From contig CAJUQZ010000065.1 in the NCBI GenBank assembly GCA_910588755.1, positions 1 through 5,738 of the forward strand: DNA of 5,738 bases. Direction: 5' to 3'. The notes below the pieces were generated by a model. The model ran no database searches. It saw only the letters and a list, made by a program, of their open reading frames with translations, and was not told the origin of the DNA. The DNA is from an uncultured Lachnospiraceae bacterium (GTDB lineage Bacteria > Bacillota > Clostridia > Lachnospirales > Lachnospiraceae). Positions 5,240 to 5,738 of this stretch are shown one piece after another (the stretch's first letter is position 1; every line of letters begins with the position of its first letter). The position numbers and the translations under genes are program-made.

Positions 5240-5738
5240 ATGCATTTTCATATTATGACACTTTTTCCGGATATGGTACTAAATGGACTGCGTACCAGCA
5301 TTATAGGGAGAGCGGAGGAAAAAGGGTGTATTTCCATAGAGGCAGTGAATATTCGGGATCATACGGCTGACAGGCATAAAAAAGTGGACGATTATACGTA
5401 TGGTGGCGGGGCGGGCATGTTGATGCAGGCACAGCCAGTGTATGACTGCTGGAGGGCGCTTGACCAAAAGATTACGGGACAGAAGGCCGAAGAATCCGAC
5501 AATGGCAGTTTAAAGGATTACAAAAGGACAAGGGTGATCTATGTGACCCCTCAAGGGGAGGTATTTAGCCAGAAAAAGGCTGCCGAGCTGTCAAGGGAAG
5601 AGGACTTAATCTTTCTCTGCGGACACTACGAAGGAATCGACGAGAGGGTGCTAGAGGAGATTGTGACAGATTATATATCGATTGGCGACTATGTGCTTAC
5701 AGGCGGGGAGCTCCCGGCGATGGTTATGATCGATGCGA
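5240..5738 (+). CDS. trmD: tRNA (guanine-N1-)-methyltransferase TrmD, partial (3' end beyond window)
   Basis: From the ATG at 5240 the frame stays open for 166 codons to the window edge. The product begins MHFHIMTLFPDMV and shows SPOUT/TrmD signatures: DRHKKVDDYTYGGGAGMLM (45-62), YVTPQGEVFSQ (101-111), LCGHYEGIDERVLEE (126-140) and ISIGDYVLTGGELPAM (146-161), which form the trefoil-knot S-adenosylmethionine site. It methylates N1 of G37 in tRNAs and prevents +1 frameshifting. The catalytic Arg and Asp (R154 and D169 in E. coli numbering) would fall just beyond the edge and cannot be checked. A variable loop around residues 72-97 is about 15 residues longer than in E. coli TrmD as I recall it. 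The Shine-Dalgarno AGGAG (5227-5231) overlaps the rimM TAG, and the gap is 11 nt, so coupling is likely. Confidence 0.96.
   Translation, partial: MHFHIMTLFPDMVLNGLRTSIIGRAEEKGCISIEAVNIRDHTADRHKKVDDYTYGGGAGMLMQAQPVYDCWRALDQKITGQKAEESDNGSLKDYKRTRVIYVTPQGEVFSQKKAAELSREEDLIFLCGHYEGIDERVLEEIVTDYISIGDYVLTGGELPAMVMIDA

Overview
This is a chromosomal window from a low-to-moderate GC Firmicute of the class Clostridia, most likely a Lachnospiraceae-type gut anaerobe. The evidence is the gene order ylxM-ffh-rpsP-khpA-rimM-trmD, strong purine-rich Shine-Dalgarno sites, and protein variants (YlxM, KhpA, the TrmD DDYTYGGGAGM loop) that look clostridial. The genus cannot be fixed from the sequence alone.

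Region 1 (about 1-2103) is one large gene for a polytopic membrane protein with a C-terminal alkaline-phosphatase/sulfatase-superfamily domain. It resembles lipoteichoic acid synthases and phosphoethanolamine or phosphoglycerol transferases, and is probably a cell-envelope polymer-modifying enzyme at the end of an upstream cluster outside the window. Region 2 (2104-2262) is an intergenic stretch with a near-consensus sigma-A promoter (TTGACA, 17 bp, TATCCT) and two abutting inverted repeats, one of which contains the -35 box. Region 3 (2263-5738, running off the right edge) is the conserved SRP/ribosome-maturation operon: ylxM, ffh, rpsP (S16), khpA (KH-domain RNA-binding protein), rimM (16S maturation factor) and a 5' part of trmD (tRNA m1G37 methyltransferase).

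The second region serves co-translational membrane targeting (YlxM, Ffh), 30S assembly (S16, RimM), RNA binding (KhpA) and tRNA modification (TrmD). Control signals in it subdivide the operon: a weak U-rich hairpin over the ffh stop codon, a mutually exclusive pair of stem-loops in the rpsP leader, and a good hairpin plus short T-run between khpA and rimM that probably trims transcription into rimM-trmD.

The window is mostly conserved housekeeping. I see no mobile element, CRISPR array, tRNA or rRNA, and no convincing undescribed system. The items most worth a second look are non-coding or at gene starts: the palindromic ylxM promoter, the glycine-rich N-terminal extension of YlxM with a hairpin over its start, the switch-like rpsP leader, and the poorly assigned membrane transferase.
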